DNA of 64,000 bases from Ensifer sp. MPMI2T (GCF_004827385.1 NZ_SRXN01000002.1:1-64000), one strand, 5' to 3'; numbered from the stretch's first letter, positions 35,375 to 44,294 are shown. Numbers and translations are program-made. Notes: generated by a model not told the origin, from the letters alone.

Positions 35375-36406
35375 CTATTTACCCATCCAACGCCGCGATG
35401 GTGTGGTCACTGAATTGCGGACCACCAGATCAGGCCTCAGAAGGATCTCGGTCTCGGCGGGGCGCCTGTCGGAAAGAAGGTCAAGCAGGAGTGCCATGGC
35501 CTGCTTTCCAATCAGCGTGCGCGGCTGGCGGATCGTGGTCAAGGCCGGCGTCATGAACGTCGCCTGCGGCACGTCGTCGAAGCCGGTCACCGAAAAATCG
35601 CCGGGTATGTCATAGCCGCGCGTCTTCAGCCCGATCATCACACCGAGCGCCGTCTGGTCGTTGACGCACATGAAAGCGGTCGGCAGCGTGTCGCGCACGA
35701 AGAGCCGTTCGACTGCGGCCCTTCCGCTCTCGAGCGTGCCGTCGCCCTCCTGCACAAGCCGCAACTCCGCCGGCACGCCCGCCGCATCGAGGCCCGCGTC
35801 GTAGCCGGCCCGTCGCCTCTTATAAGCAAGCCGCGTGCGGGAATCGCCGATAAAGGCAATCTTGCGATGGCCTTCGGCGATCAGGAGATCGACCACCTTG
35901 CGCGCCCCCTCGATATCGTCAATGCCGACATAGGGGATGCCGCCGTTGAAAACTGGCTCGAAGATACCCACGCTCGGCGGCAATCGCGCCGTCATCGTCT
36001 CGTGGCCGAACGGCAGAATGCCGGTGAAGAGGATGAGGCCCGCCGCCTGGTTGGAGTTGAGGAACTTCAGATATTCGAGCGCACGCTGGGCGTCGTTCTG
36101 CGTATGGCCGATCAGCACGCCATAGCCATGCGATCGCGCCTCGTTTTCCAAGCCGACGAGAATGCTGGAAAAGTTGGGATCGCCGATATCCGGGGCAACG
36201 ACCAGAATCATGTTCGATCGGCCGAGCCTGAGGCTGCGCGCCATGGCATTGGTCGTATAGCCCGTTATGGCAATGGCCTGGTTGACCTTCAGTCGCGTGG
36301 ACTTCGCGACCTTCTCCGGCGTGTGAATTGCCCGCGATACCGTCGCGATCGAAACTTCGGCGATCCTGGCGACGTCTTCGATGGTTGCGGGCGTGGATTC
36401 CGACAC
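35375..36406 (-). CDS. LacI-family transcriptional repressor
   Basis: A 343-residue LacI regulator. The HTH is ATIEDVARIAEVSIATVSRAIH at about 7-28, the hinge is NAMARSLRLGRSNMI and the ligand domain is full length (FMCVNDQTALGVMIGL, VTGFDDVPQATFMTPALTTIRQP). GTG start at 36406. It is divergent from the ABC sugar operon at 36677. The pair of TGTAAA-N2-TTTACA palindromes at 36603-36637 is its likely target. A RIME-like repeat lies between its start and the operators. Confidence 0.88.
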   Translation of the reverse strand: MSESTPATIEDVARIAEVSIATVSRAIHTPEKVAKSTRLKVNQAIAITGYTTNAMARSLRLGRSNMILVVAPDIGDPNFSSILVGLENEARSHGYGVLIGHTQNDAQRALEYLKFLNSNQAAGLILFTGILPFGHETMTARLPPSVGIFEPVFNGGIPYVGIDDIEGARKVVDLLIAEGHRKIAFIGDSRTRLAYKRRRAGYDAGLDAAGVPAELRLVQEGDGTLESGRAAVERLFVRDTLPTAFMCVNDQTALGVMIGLKTRGYDIPGDFSVTGFDDVPQATFMTPALTTIRQPRTLIGKQAMALLLDLLSDRRPAETEILLRPDLVVRNSVTTPSRRWMGK

Positions 36407-36432
36407 TCTCGCTCTGCCTTGCGTCTCGTCTA

Positions 36433-36533
36433 CTGCATGTTTCCTTAAAACGCATCCGACTTAAGGAAACATGCAGCGATTCAAAGTGCTACAGCGACCT
36501 TTGCGCGTCTGATAAGGCGCGGCGGCGCTGTAG
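36433..36533. repeat. RIME-like intergenic mosaic element, copy 1
   Basis: A roughly 101-bp element with two palindromes. CTGCATGTTTCCTTAA (36433-36448) pairs perfectly with the 16 bases at 36461-36476. CTACAGCG (36489-36496) pairs with CGCTGTAG (36526-36533). Related copies are at 42869 and, inverted, at 58721. Size and two-palindrome layout fit the rhizobial RIME1 description; the name is from memory. Confidence 0.75.
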
Positions 36534-36601
36534 GCAGCGGGACACTACACGCACTTCCGGCTACGTCAAAGGCTGCACCGGAAATTCCTGTGTAAGTCTC
36601 G

Positions 36602-36638
36602 ATGTAAACCTTTACATGGCGCGTGTAAAGGTTTACAT
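36602..36638. promoter_or_regulatory. tandem LacI operators of the sugar ABC operon
   Basis: TGTAAACCTTTACA (36603-36616) and TGTAAAGGTTTACA (36624-36637) are each 6-2-6 palindromes centred 21 bp apart. Together they form a perfect 15-bp inverted repeat around TGGCGCG. The ATPase gene starts 39 bases later. Confidence 0.78.
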
Positions 36639-36676
36639 AGCCCAGAAAGCGGAAGGGAGCCGCAAGGGGGAATTCG

Positions 36677-38203
36677 ATGAATCCGGAAACGCTTGAGACC
36701 GGGAGCGTCGTGCTGGAGGCACGTCGCATCAGCAAGTCGTTCAGCGGTGTGCAGGTGCTCTTCAGCGTCAATTTCGAGCTTCGCGCCGGCGAGATCCATG
36801 CCCTGATGGGCGAGAACGGCGCCGGCAAGTCCACACTCGTAAAAATCCTTTCCGGTTTCGAGCAGCCGTCCTCCGGCGAGATCCTGCTTGACGGCAAACC
36901 GGTCACGCTGCCCCCGAACGGCGCCGCCGAAGCGCTCGGCATCGTCATCATCCACCAGGAATTCAATCTTGCCGAACATCTGACCGTTGCGGAGAGCCTG
37001 TTTCTCGGCCGCGAGGTCACTCGCTTCGGCGTGCTTGACCGCAAATATATGCGCGCGGAAACGCGCCGGGTGCTCGATCTCCTCGGCTGTCGCGTCGACG
37101 CGAATGCGCTGATCAGCAGCTTGTCGATAGCCGAAAAGCAGATGGTCGAGATTGCCAAGGCGATCAGCCGCGACGCGCGGGTCGTTTTCATGGACGAGCC
37201 GACGGCCGTTCTCTCCCGCGAGGAGACCAATTTCCTCTTCCGCCAGGTGCGCAAGCTCAGAGATCAGGGCACGAGCTTCGTCTTCGTTTCGCACAAGCTC
37301 GACGAGGTCATCGAACTGACCGATCGGGTGACGGTGTTGCGTGACGGGCAATGGGTGAAGACCGCCCCGACCGCGATACTCGACGGGGAATCGATCGCCC
37401 AACTGATGGTCGGGCGCGAGATGTCGAGCCTCTATCCCGCCAAGACCGAGCCGGATGTCGACGAGGAGATCGTCCTGCGAGTGGACTCACTCTCCACCGA
37501 CTATGTCAAGGACGCCAGCTTCGAGGTGCGCAAGGGCGAAATCCTCGGGTTTTCGGGCATGATCGGCTCGGGACGGACGGAACTGATGGAGGCGGTCGCA
37601 GGCCTCAGGTCGCGGCTATCGGGAGAGGTGACGATCCGCGGCGAAGCCGTGCCCTCGGGCGACGTGCACGCGGCCAACCGACGCGGCCTCGCCTACATGA
37701 CCAAGGACCGCAAGGCGAAGGGCCTGCTCCTGAATTCGGTCATGACGGCGAACCTGACCCTGCAATCGCTCGATCAGCATACCCGTCTCGGCTACCTCGA
37801 TCCCACGAGCGAGGCCGCGGCGCTCGGAAAGGCACGCCGCCGCTTCGACATCCGCGTGCGCGACGGCGACGTCGTGGCGAGGCGCATGTCTGGCGGCAAC
37901 CAGCAGAAGCTGCTGCTCGCCAAGGTGATGGAGACGGAGCCGGAGATCATCATCATCGACGAGCCGACACGCGGCATCGACGTCGGCACCAAGCAGCAGA
38001 TCTACCACTTCATTTCGGCTCTCGCGCGCGATGGCCGTTCGATCATCGTCGTTTCCTCCGAAATGCCGGAGGTGATCGGGCTTTGCACGCGGGTTGCCGT
38101 GATGCGCGAGGGACGGATCGTCGGCGTGCTCGAAGGGGATGAGATCTCCGAGCAGGAGATCATGCGCTATGCAGCGGGTCTAAAGAGGATGGCTGCCGCC
38201 TGA
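36677..38203 (+). CDS. CUT2 sugar ABC transporter ATPase
   Basis: A 508-residue tandem ATPase. Half one has [10 protein letters not shown] (Walker A, near 45) and VVFMDEPTAVLSREE. Half two has FSGMIGSGRTELMEAVAG, MSGGNQQKLLLAKVME and [25 protein letters not shown] is six bases before the ATG. It is the first gene of ATPase-permease-binding protein, under the tandem LacI operators. The substrate is a monosaccharide or polyol by family, not determinable further here. Confidence 0.9.
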   Translation: MNPETLETGSVVLEARRISKSFSGVQVLFSVNFELRAGEIHALMGENGAGKSTLVKILSGFEQPSSGEILLDGKPVTLPPNGAAEALGIVIIHQEFNLAEHLTVAESLFLGREVTRFGVLDRKYMRAETRRVLDLLGCRVDANALISSLSIAEKQMVEIAKAISRDARVVFMDEPTAVLSREETNFLFRQVRKLRDQGTSFVFVSHKLDEVIELTDRVTVLRDGQWVKTAPTAILDGESIAQLMVGREMSSLYPAKTEPDVDEEIVLRVDSLSTDYVKDASFEVRKGEILGFSGMIGSGRTELMEAVAGLRSRLSGEVTIRGEAVPSGDVHAANRRGLAYMTKDRKAKGLLLNSVMTANLTLQSLDQHTRLGYLDPTSEAAALGKARRRFDIRVRDGDVVARRMSGGNQQKLLLAKVMETEPEIIIIDEPTRGIDVGTKQQIYHFISALARDGRSIIVVSSEMPEVIGLCTRVAVMREGRIVGVLEGDEISEQEIMRYAAGLKRMAAA

Positions 38204-38280
38204 CGGTCCATGCCACCGGCCACGGGCTGTCACAGAAATATGGAATTCCCCGGGCTTCGGGGCGGGAGGTTGATCTGAAC

Positions 38281-39291
38281 ATGAGCGTGAACGAGGAAAG
38301 CATTCAAAGCACAAGTCACCGCCGCACCTGGCGGGACGTCGATCTGAGGGCCGTGGCACCGTTTGCGGCGCTGGCGCTGCTCTTGATCGTCGGTGCCATC
38401 GTCAACCCCAACTTCATCGGCCTCAACAACCTCGCCAATGTCGCCACCCGCTGCGCCTTCATCGCCATCATTGCAGTAGGCGCGACTTTCGTCATCTCGG
38501 CAGGAGATCTCGATCTCTCCGTCGGCTCGATGGTCGCCTTTGTGGCGAGCCTGATGATCCTGTTCATGAATTCCGGTGCCATCGCCGATCCGACGTTGAT
38601 GCTGACGGCAGCGGTCGTTTTCGCGGTGGCGGCAGGTGCTGCTTGCGGCCTCGCCAACGGGCTGATCACAACCGTCGGCAGGATCGAACCGTTCATCGCG
38701 ACACTCGGCACGATGGGTATCTACCGCGGCCTCACGACCTGGCTTTCGCAGGGCGGCGCGATCACGCTTCGCGAGCCGGAGATACAGGAACTCTATCGCC
38801 CGGCCTATTTCGGCAGCATCCTCGGCGTGCCCGTGCCGATCGCGATCATCCTCGCGGTTACCGCCGTCGCCGCCTTCATCCTCTATCGCACGCGCTATGG
38901 CAGGCATGTGGTCGCCGTCGGTTCCAACAGCGACGTTGCGCGCTATTCCGGCATTGCGGTCAACCGGGTGCGCACCATCGCATTCGTGATCCAGGGCCTC
39001 TGCGTGGCGATTGCCGTGCTGCTCTACGTGCCGCGCCTCGGTTCCACTTCGGCGACGACCGGCATTCTCTGGGAACTGCAGGCCATCACCGCCGTCGTGG
39101 TCGGCGGGACGGCGCTCAAGGGCGGCGCCGGCCGCGTCTGGGGCACGATCTGCGGCGCCTTCATCCTCGAATTGGTCGGTAACATCATGCTCCTGTCGAA
39201 CTTCATCAGCGAATACCTGATCGGCGCGATGCAGGGTGCGATCATCATCATCGCGATGCTCGTCCAGCGCTCGCTGGTACGCAAATCGTGA
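38281..39291 (+). CDS. CUT2 sugar ABC transporter permease
   Basis: A 336-residue RbsC-type permease. Motifs are ISAGDLDLSVGSMVAF, GRIEPFIATLGTMGIYRGLTTW, GRHVVAVGSNSDVARYSGIAVNRVRTIAFVIQG and ELQAITAVVVGGTALKGGAGRVWGT. The N-terminal 25 residues are polar and cytoplasmic. It works with the ATPase upstream and the binding protein downstream. A perfect 8-bp hairpin lies in the gap after it. Confidence 0.9.
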   Translation: MSVNEESIQSTSHRRTWRDVDLRAVAPFAALALLLIVGAIVNPNFIGLNNLANVATRCAFIAIIAVGATFVISAGDLDLSVGSMVAFVASLMILFMNSGAIADPTLMLTAAVVFAVAAGAACGLANGLITTVGRIEPFIATLGTMGIYRGLTTWLSQGGAITLREPEIQELYRPAYFGSILGVPVPIAIILAVTAVAAFILYRTRYGRHVVAVGSNSDVARYSGIAVNRVRTIAFVIQGLCVAIAVLLYVPRLGSTSATTGILWELQAITAVVVGGTALKGGAGRVWGTICGAFILELVGNIMLLSNFISEYLIGAMQGAIIIIAMLVQRSLVRKS

Positions 39292-39295
39292 CAAT

Positions 39296-39315
39296 GCCGG
39301 ATCTCACGATCCGGC
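39296..39315 (+). terminator. hairpin between permease and binding-protein genes
   Basis: GCCGGATC-TCAC-GATCCGGC is a perfect 8-bp stem with a 4-base loop immediately 5' of the binding-protein ribosome site. It is likely a processing or stability structure allowing higher binding-protein expression. Confidence 0.5.
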
Positions 39316-39356
39316 CACATCAGCGAAGACCCTGACACATTGGGAGGAATGAAAAC

Positions 39357-40307
39357 ATGCGAAAGGGATTACTGGGCATTGCTGCCGTCGCGATGATGGC
39401 ACTGACGGGCGTGGCCCACGCGGAGGAGAAGAAGGTCACGATCGGCGTCTCGATCCCTGCGGCCGACCATGGCTGGACCGCCGGTGTCGTGTTCCATGCG
39501 GAGCGCGTCGCCAAGCAGCTCATGGAAAAGCATCCTGGCCTCAACGTCATCGTTAAGACCTCGCCGGATCCGGCAAGCCAGGCCAATGCCGTGCAGGACC
39601 TCGAAACCCAGGGCATCGACGCGCTGGTGATCCTGCCGACCGATCCCGATCCGTTGGTCAACGCAATCAAGGAGGTCAAGGGCAAGGGCACGTTCGTGGC
39701 GCTCGTCGACCGCGCGCCTTCCGTCAACGACAACAGCGTGCGTGACCTCTATGTCGCCGGCAACAACCCCGCGCTCGGTCAGGTCGCCGGCGAATACATC
39801 AAGGCCACGACGCCGGAAGCCAAGGTCGTCGTCATCCGCGGCCTGCCGATTCCGATCGACCAGCAGCGCCAGGACGGCTTCGACCAGGGCGTCGCCGGCT
39901 CGAAGGTGGAAATTCTCGACCGCCAGTACGGCAACTGGAACCGCGACGACGCCTTCAAGGTGATGCAGGACTACCTGACCAAGTATCCGCAGATCGACGT
40001 CGTCTGGTGCCAGGACGACGACATGGCCGTCGGCGTACTTCAGGCGATCGAGCAGGCCAAGCGTACCGACATCCAGTATGTGGTCGCCGGCGCCGGTTCC
40101 AAGGAAATGATCAAGAAGGTCATGGACGGCGACAAGATGATCCCGGTCGACGTGCTCTACCCGCCGGCAATGGTCGGCACCGCGCTGGAGATGACGGTCG
40201 CCAACTTCTACGGCCAGGTTCCGGTTCGCGGCACCTACACGATCGACGCGACGCTGGTCACCAAGGACAACGCGAAGGACTTCTACTTCCCCGATTCGCC
40301 GTTCTGA
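39357..40307 (+). CDS. CUT2 sugar ABC transporter periplasmic binding protein
   Basis: A 316-residue type I binding protein. The signal peptide RKGLLGIAAVAMMALTGVAHA is followed by EEKKVTIGVSIPAADHGWTAGVVFHAE. Pocket and hinge strands LVILPTDPDPLVNAIKEVK, ALVDRAPS and WCQDDDMAVGVLQAIEQAKR are typical of ribose/galactose-type proteins. GGGAGGAATGAAAAC precedes the ATG. It is the last gene of the operon and is followed by a hairpin terminator. Confidence 0.9.
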   Translation: MRKGLLGIAAVAMMALTGVAHAEEKKVTIGVSIPAADHGWTAGVVFHAERVAKQLMEKHPGLNVIVKTSPDPASQANAVQDLETQGIDALVILPTDPDPLVNAIKEVKGKGTFVALVDRAPSVNDNSVRDLYVAGNNPALGQVAGEYIKATTPEAKVVVIRGLPIPIDQQRQDGFDQGVAGSKVEILDRQYGNWNRDDAFKVMQDYLTKYPQIDVVWCQDDDMAVGVLQAIEQAKRTDIQYVVAGAGSKEMIKKVMDGDKMIPVDVLYPPAMVGTALEMTVANFYGQVPVRGTYTIDATLVTKDNAKDFYFPDSPF

Positions 40308-40337
40308 TCGGACCCATCGACAATAGCCTTGCCTCGA

Positions 40338-40361
40338 CCTGCCCGCGCGTTGCCGGGCAGG
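40338..40361 (+). terminator. terminator-like hairpin of the sugar ABC operon
   Basis: CCTGCCCG and CGGGCAGG pair perfectly around an 8-base loop, followed by TCATTTGTTT, 30 bases after the last stop codon. Confidence 0.65.
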
Positions 40362-40444
40362 TCATTTGTTTCAGGGGGGTACGCTTATAGTTTGAACGGA
40401 ATCCGGTCGGATTGCAGCGGCGAAAATCGAGAAAGCGGGCGTTG

Positions 40445-40669
40445 ATGCCCCCCTCTGCCCTGCCGGGCATCTCCCCCACAAGGGGGGAGATCAGCCAACA
40501 ACAATGCTTTCGCCATTTCGCCGATGCCGCAGAATGGGTGAAGCCGTTTTTGCTCTACCTCCATCACCTGCAGTGAGGCCAACGCTGCTGGAAAGATGAA
40601 GCGGTGAGCCCGCGCCTTGTCAATCTCCACCCTTGTGGGGGAGATGCCCGGCAGGGCAGAGGGGGGTGC
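40445..40669. repeat. inverted pair of a C/G-run intergenic repeat
   Basis: About 47 bases at 40445-40491 (beginning ATGCCCCCCTCTGCCCTGCC) recur inverted and nearly intact at 40623-40669. Each copy can also fold on itself. The 130 bases between contain no convincing gene. This type of repeat is familiar from rhizobial intergenic DNA. Confidence 0.7.
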
Positions 40670-40750
40670 GGCTGGCAGTTCGCTCTCTCTCACGTGCCGC
40701 GCGGTCGAAGCAACGATCCGATCCAGATGCAGGCTCCTGTGGCCTTCCCC

Positions 40751-42133
40751 TCACCCCGCCGCGGGAAACGCGACCACCACCCTCAATCCTCGCCCGCCCT
40801 CGCCTTCCTCGAGCCGCATCGTCCCGCCGTAAAGCGTGGCGATCTCCTCGACAATCGGCAGGCCAAGCCCGGTGCCTGGCGCCTCGTCGCCGCCGCGTCG
40901 GAAACGCTTGAGCACCGCTTCGCGCAATTCCAGCCGGATGCCCGGACCGTTGTCCTCGACTTCAAGCACGACAGCACCGTTGCGCCCTTCGACGCGCACC
41001 GTGACCTCGGCGCCCCGTCCGGCATAGAGAAGCGCATTGCCGACAAGGTTCTTCAAAAGCTCGCCGACGAGAAGCGGCTCGGCGCGGATCCAGTGCGCGC
41101 CTTCGCCGGCAAAGCCGAGGTCGATTCCGGCCTCGCCGGCCGCCGGCACATGATCGGCGGTGATCTCACGCGCGAGCCCGGCGAGTTCAATGCGCTCCGA
41201 ACCGCGCGCCTCGTCCTTCCCCGCCGCGTCGATCTTCGCCATCAGCAGCAGTTGCGCGAGAATGCGTTCTGCATTTGCGACTGCTTCATCCGCCTTGCGC
41301 GCCGCCGCCCTCGTCTCTTCAAGCGATCCTGCTCTTTGCGCGAGCGCCAGCTGCGTGCGGATGATCGCCAGCGGCGTTCGCAACTGATGGCTGGCGTTGC
41401 CGGTAAAATGGCGCAGCGCGTCGAGCGCCGATTGCAGCCGCACCATGAATGAGTTGACGGTATCGACGAGCCCCTGAACCTCACTCGGCACGCGCTCCCC
41501 GATCGGATGGAGATCGTCGGGGCTGCGTTCGGCGATGGCGTCACCAAGCCGATAAAGCGGTCTCAGCGAAAACGTGACGGCGATCCAGACGATCATGGCC
41601 GCGCCGGCGATCATCAACCCCAAGCGCAGGGCGGACCGCAGAAGGATCGTCTGCGTCAGTTGCCGCCTCGCGATCGTCGTTTCGGCGACGGTCACGACAA
41701 AGGGAACAGAGCTGACACCCGTCGAGGCCGAACGCCGGAGGGCCGCAATGCGAATGGGCTCACCGCGGAAGATGGCGTCGCCGAATGCGGTCGACTGGTC
41801 CTGGCCTTCCGTGAGCGAGGGCAGCGTCTGATAGCCGGTGATGAATTGGCCAGGCGGCCCGTCCACCCGGTAGAAGACCCGGTCCTGCGCCGCGGACGTC
41901 AGCATCTCCAGCGCGACATAGGGAATGTCGACCTGAAGCGAGCCATCCTCGGCGACGACCACGCGCTCAGCGATCGCCAGCGCCGAGCCGGCAAGCACAC
42001 GGTCCGAGACGACGTTCGCCGTCTTGACCGCCTCCCGGTAGGTGTCGGTCAGCGCCACCACCCCGATCACGGCAGTGGCAATCAAGAGCCAGCCGAGCAG
42101 CCTGCGCCGCAGCGAATAGACGACCGTCCTCAT
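40751..42133 (-). CDS. tctE: sensor histidine kinase, TctE-like
   Basis: A 460-residue inner-membrane kinase. TM1 is at about 9-29 and a periplasmic sensor at about 30-170. TM2 is near 171-193 and HAMP near 194-245. The H-box is ASHQLRTPLAII (His near 250), the N-box LLKNLVGNALLYAG, with G-boxes VEDNGPGI and GTGLGLPI. The ATG overlaps the stop of the response-regulator gene by four bases (ATGA). Location beside the TctCBA transporter matches the TctDE systems that sense tricarboxylates; the exact ligand is inferred. Confidence 0.87.
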   Translation of the reverse strand: MRTVVYSLRRRLLGWLLIATAVIGVVALTDTYREAVKTANVVSDRVLAGSALAIAERVVVAEDGSLQVDIPYVALEMLTSAAQDRVFYRVDGPPGQFITGYQTLPSLTEGQDQSTAFGDAIFRGEPIRIAALRRSASTGVSSVPFVVTVAETTIARRQLTQTILLRSALRLGLMIAGAAMIVWIAVTFSLRPLYRLGDAIAERSPDDLHPIGERVPSEVQGLVDTVNSFMVRLQSALDALRHFTGNASHQLRTPLAIIRTQLALAQRAGSLEETRAAARKADEAVANAERILAQLLLMAKIDAAGKDEARGSERIELAGLAREITADHVPAAGEAGIDLGFAGEGAHWIRAEPLLVGELLKNLVGNALLYAGRGAEVTVRVEGRNGAVVLEVEDNGPGIRLELREAVLKRFRRGGDEAPGTGLGLPIVEEIATLYGGTMRLEEGEGGRGLRVVVAFPAAG

Positions 42134-42807
42134 GCTGGACTGGCCGTTTTGTCGAGATAATAGCCTATGCCGCGCGCGGTGCGCACCGTCAGGCCGTAGG
42201 GCGCCAGGCGCTTGCGGAGCCGGCTCACATACTGCTCGATCGCATTGGCACTTAAATCATCATCAAGCCCGGTGAGCGACTGGACGATCGCCTCCTTGGC
42301 GACGACCTTGCCGGCGCGCATGAACAGGAGTTCGAGCAGCCCGAGCTCGCGGGCGGGAATTTCGATCGGCACGCCGGCGGAGGAGAAACTGCGCGACGTC
42401 AGGTCCAGGGACACATTGCCATAGCTGACGACCGATGCCCGCAGTCCTGCCTGACGCCGCAGCAGAACCCGCACCCGCGCCTCGAACTCGCCGATGTCGA
42501 AGGGCTTGATCATGTAGTCGTCGGCGCCGAGATCGAGGCCCTTCACCCGCTCCTCCGGCGTACCGCGCGCCGTCAGGATCAGGACCGCCGCCCGGTTCTG
42601 CCGCGCCCGCATGGCGCGCAGCACGTCGAGGCCGTCCATTTCCGGCAGGTTCAGGTCGAGGATCACCAGATCGAAGCTTTCCGCAGCCGCAACAGCATGG
42701 GCTGAGGCGCCGTCGCTGACGACGTCGACCGCATAACCGCTTCCGCGCAGGATCGCGGATAAGCCCTCCGCCAGGGCCTGATTGTCTTCAACAAGCAAGA
42801 TTCGCAA
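42130..42807 (-). CDS. tctD: OmpR-family response regulator, TctD-like
   Basis: A 225-residue regulator. The receiver domain (1-115) has the acidic pair EDN, the phosphoacceptor Asp in LVILDLNLPEMDG and Lys in MIKPFD. The C-terminal winged helix (about 125-222) contains SANAIEQYVSRLRKRL. TTG at 42807 is preferred because GGGGGAG is seven bases upstream and translation then begins MRILLVEDN; the ATG at 42828 would add seven residues. It is co-transcribed with the kinase. Its probable binding site is the 11-bp-spaced direct repeat at 44097-44114. Confidence 0.88.
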   Translation of the reverse strand: MRILLVEDNQALAEGLSAILRGSGYAVDVVSDGASAHAVAAAESFDLVILDLNLPEMDGLDVLRAMRARQNRAAVLILTARGTPEERVKGLDLGADDYMIKPFDIGEFEARVRVLLRRQAGLRASVVSYGNVSLDLTSRSFSSAGVPIEIPARELGLLELLFMRAGKVVAKEAIVQSLTGLDDDLSANAIEQYVSRLRKRLAPYGLTVRTARGIGYYLDKTASPA

Positions 42808-42868
42808 TGTCGCTCTCCCCCGGGGCATTTTATCGGCCGTAAGCTTGCTTGTGAACGCCAGGCGGCTA

Positions 42869-42970
42869 CTGCATAATTCCTAGATCGGAATTGATTTAGG
42901 GAGAAAATCATGCAGCACTTCAAGCTGTTACGGCGGCTTTTGCGTGTCTGAACAGACACGCGGCGCTGTA
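42869..42970. repeat. RIME-like intergenic mosaic element, copy 2
   Basis: Runs from CTGCATAATTCC to GGCGCTGTA. It aligns over its length with the copy at 36433, in the same orientation, but its first palindrome is degraded. It ends 15 bases before the start codon of the binding-protein gene, so it forms most of that gene's 5' region. Confidence 0.65.
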
Positions 42971-42985
42971 AGGCGTTGTGGAATT

Positions 42986-44053
42986 ATGCGATACCTGATC
43001 TCCCTGCTTCTTTGTCTCCTTCTTCCTGAACTGGCGCTTTCGGCGCCCGTGTTCTTCCCGGCCCTTTCCGGGGACGACACCGCCCCCGTTCTCGTCGTCT
43101 ATTCCTCGCTGGACGAACCGCTTGCACGGCCGATGATCCTCGGCTTCCAGAAGGCCAATCCAGACGTGGCGGTGCGTTATGAGGACATGCTGACGGGCGA
43201 GATCTACGACCGGATCGTCAAAGAGACGGATGCGGGCCAGAAGACCGCCGACTTTGCCTTCTCTTCCGCAATGGACCTGCAGGTCAAGCTCAGCAACGAC
43301 GGCTATGCGCAGCGCAGCGACCTGCCGATGAGCGGCCGCTGGCCGGCCTGGGCGAACTGGCGCAACACCGCCTATGCGCTGACTTTCGAGCCGGCCGTCT
43401 TCGTCTACCACAAGCCAAGCTTCAAGACCGAGCCCCCGCCTGCAACACGCGCGGAATTCGTCGACTATCTGAAGCGTCAGGGCAGTGCCGTCTTCGGCCG
43501 GATCGGCACCTATGACATCGAGCGCTCCGGCGTCGGCTTTCTCTTCATGTCGCGCGACCAGGAACAATTCGGCGACATCTGGAGCGTCATCCAGGCGATG
43601 GGGGCCGCAGGCGTCAAACTCTATTCGACCAGCCAGGCAATCGTCGAGCGGGTCGCCGATGGCCGGTTCGTTCTTGGCTACAATATCCTCGGCTCCTATG
43701 CTGCCGACTGGGCCTCGCGCCATCCCGATGTGGGGATCGTGCTTCCAAAGGACTATACGGTGGTGATGTCGCGCATCGGGCTGGTGCCACAGGCGGCCGC
43801 CTCTCCTGACCTCGGCCGCCGGTATCTCGAATTCTTCATGTCGAAGGAAGGCCAGACCATCATGGCGCGCGAGCTGCAGATCCCCGCCGTCAGCCCGGAT
43901 GTCGCAGGCGAGAACACTGCCAACACCATGCAGGAGATGCTCGGCGGGCAATTGCGGCCCGTTCCGGTCAGCCCGGGATTGATGGTTTATCTCGACCAGG
44001 TCAAGCGCGCCCGCCTGATCGCGCGCTGGAACGAGGTACTCAGGCTCCACTGA
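42986..44053 (+). CDS. TctDE-linked periplasmic solute-binding protein
   Basis: A 355-residue secreted protein. The signal peptide LISLLLCLLLPELALSAP is followed by an iron/2-aminoethylphosphonate-type (family 1/6) binding fold: VVYSSLDEPLARPMILGFQKANP, ADFAFSSAMDLQVKLSNDG, LGYNILGSYA and SRIGLVPQAAASPDLGRRYLEFF. No permease or ATPase accompanies it. Such proteins are often encoded between tctDE-like regulators and tctCBA and may present ligand to the sensor. That is inference. The ribosome site is weak, and the upstream region is a RIME-like repeat. Confidence 0.8.
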   Translation: MRYLISLLLCLLLPELALSAPVFFPALSGDDTAPVLVVYSSLDEPLARPMILGFQKANPDVAVRYEDMLTGEIYDRIVKETDAGQKTADFAFSSAMDLQVKLSNDGYAQRSDLPMSGRWPAWANWRNTAYALTFEPAVFVYHKPSFKTEPPPATRAEFVDYLKRQGSAVFGRIGTYDIERSGVGFLFMSRDQEQFGDIWSVIQAMGAAGVKLYSTSQAIVERVADGRFVLGYNILGSYAADWASRHPDVGIVLPKDYTVVMSRIGLVPQAAASPDLGRRYLEFFMSKEGQTIMARELQIPAVSPDVAGENTANTMQEMLGGQLRPVPVSPGLMVYLDQVKRARLIARWNEVLRLH

Positions 44054-44096
44054 AATTTCGGGAGGCAGAACAAGCCATTTACGCAATGCCGACTTG

Positions 44097-44114
44097 ATGT
44101 CAGGTTAATGTCAG
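44097..44114 (+). promoter_or_regulatory. candidate TctD binding site
   Basis: Direct repeats ATGTCAG at 44097-44103 and 44108-44114 are spaced 11 bp, one helical turn, as in PhoB/OmpR-type boxes. They lie about 180 bases before tctC. Confidence 0.5.
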
Positions 44115-44294
44115 CTTTCTATGGTGGCTTAGGGATCGCTGATGATCCGTGGAGGCGGGCCGTCAGCAGCGCATCGGGAGGAAATCACCACCACGGTCAG
44201 CGGCTGGCGCGCAAAAAAACCAGCCACGTGCTTCTCCCGTACGCGACGATAATCAACGCACGCGCGATGAAACGCGCCCTACGGAGGACCGACC

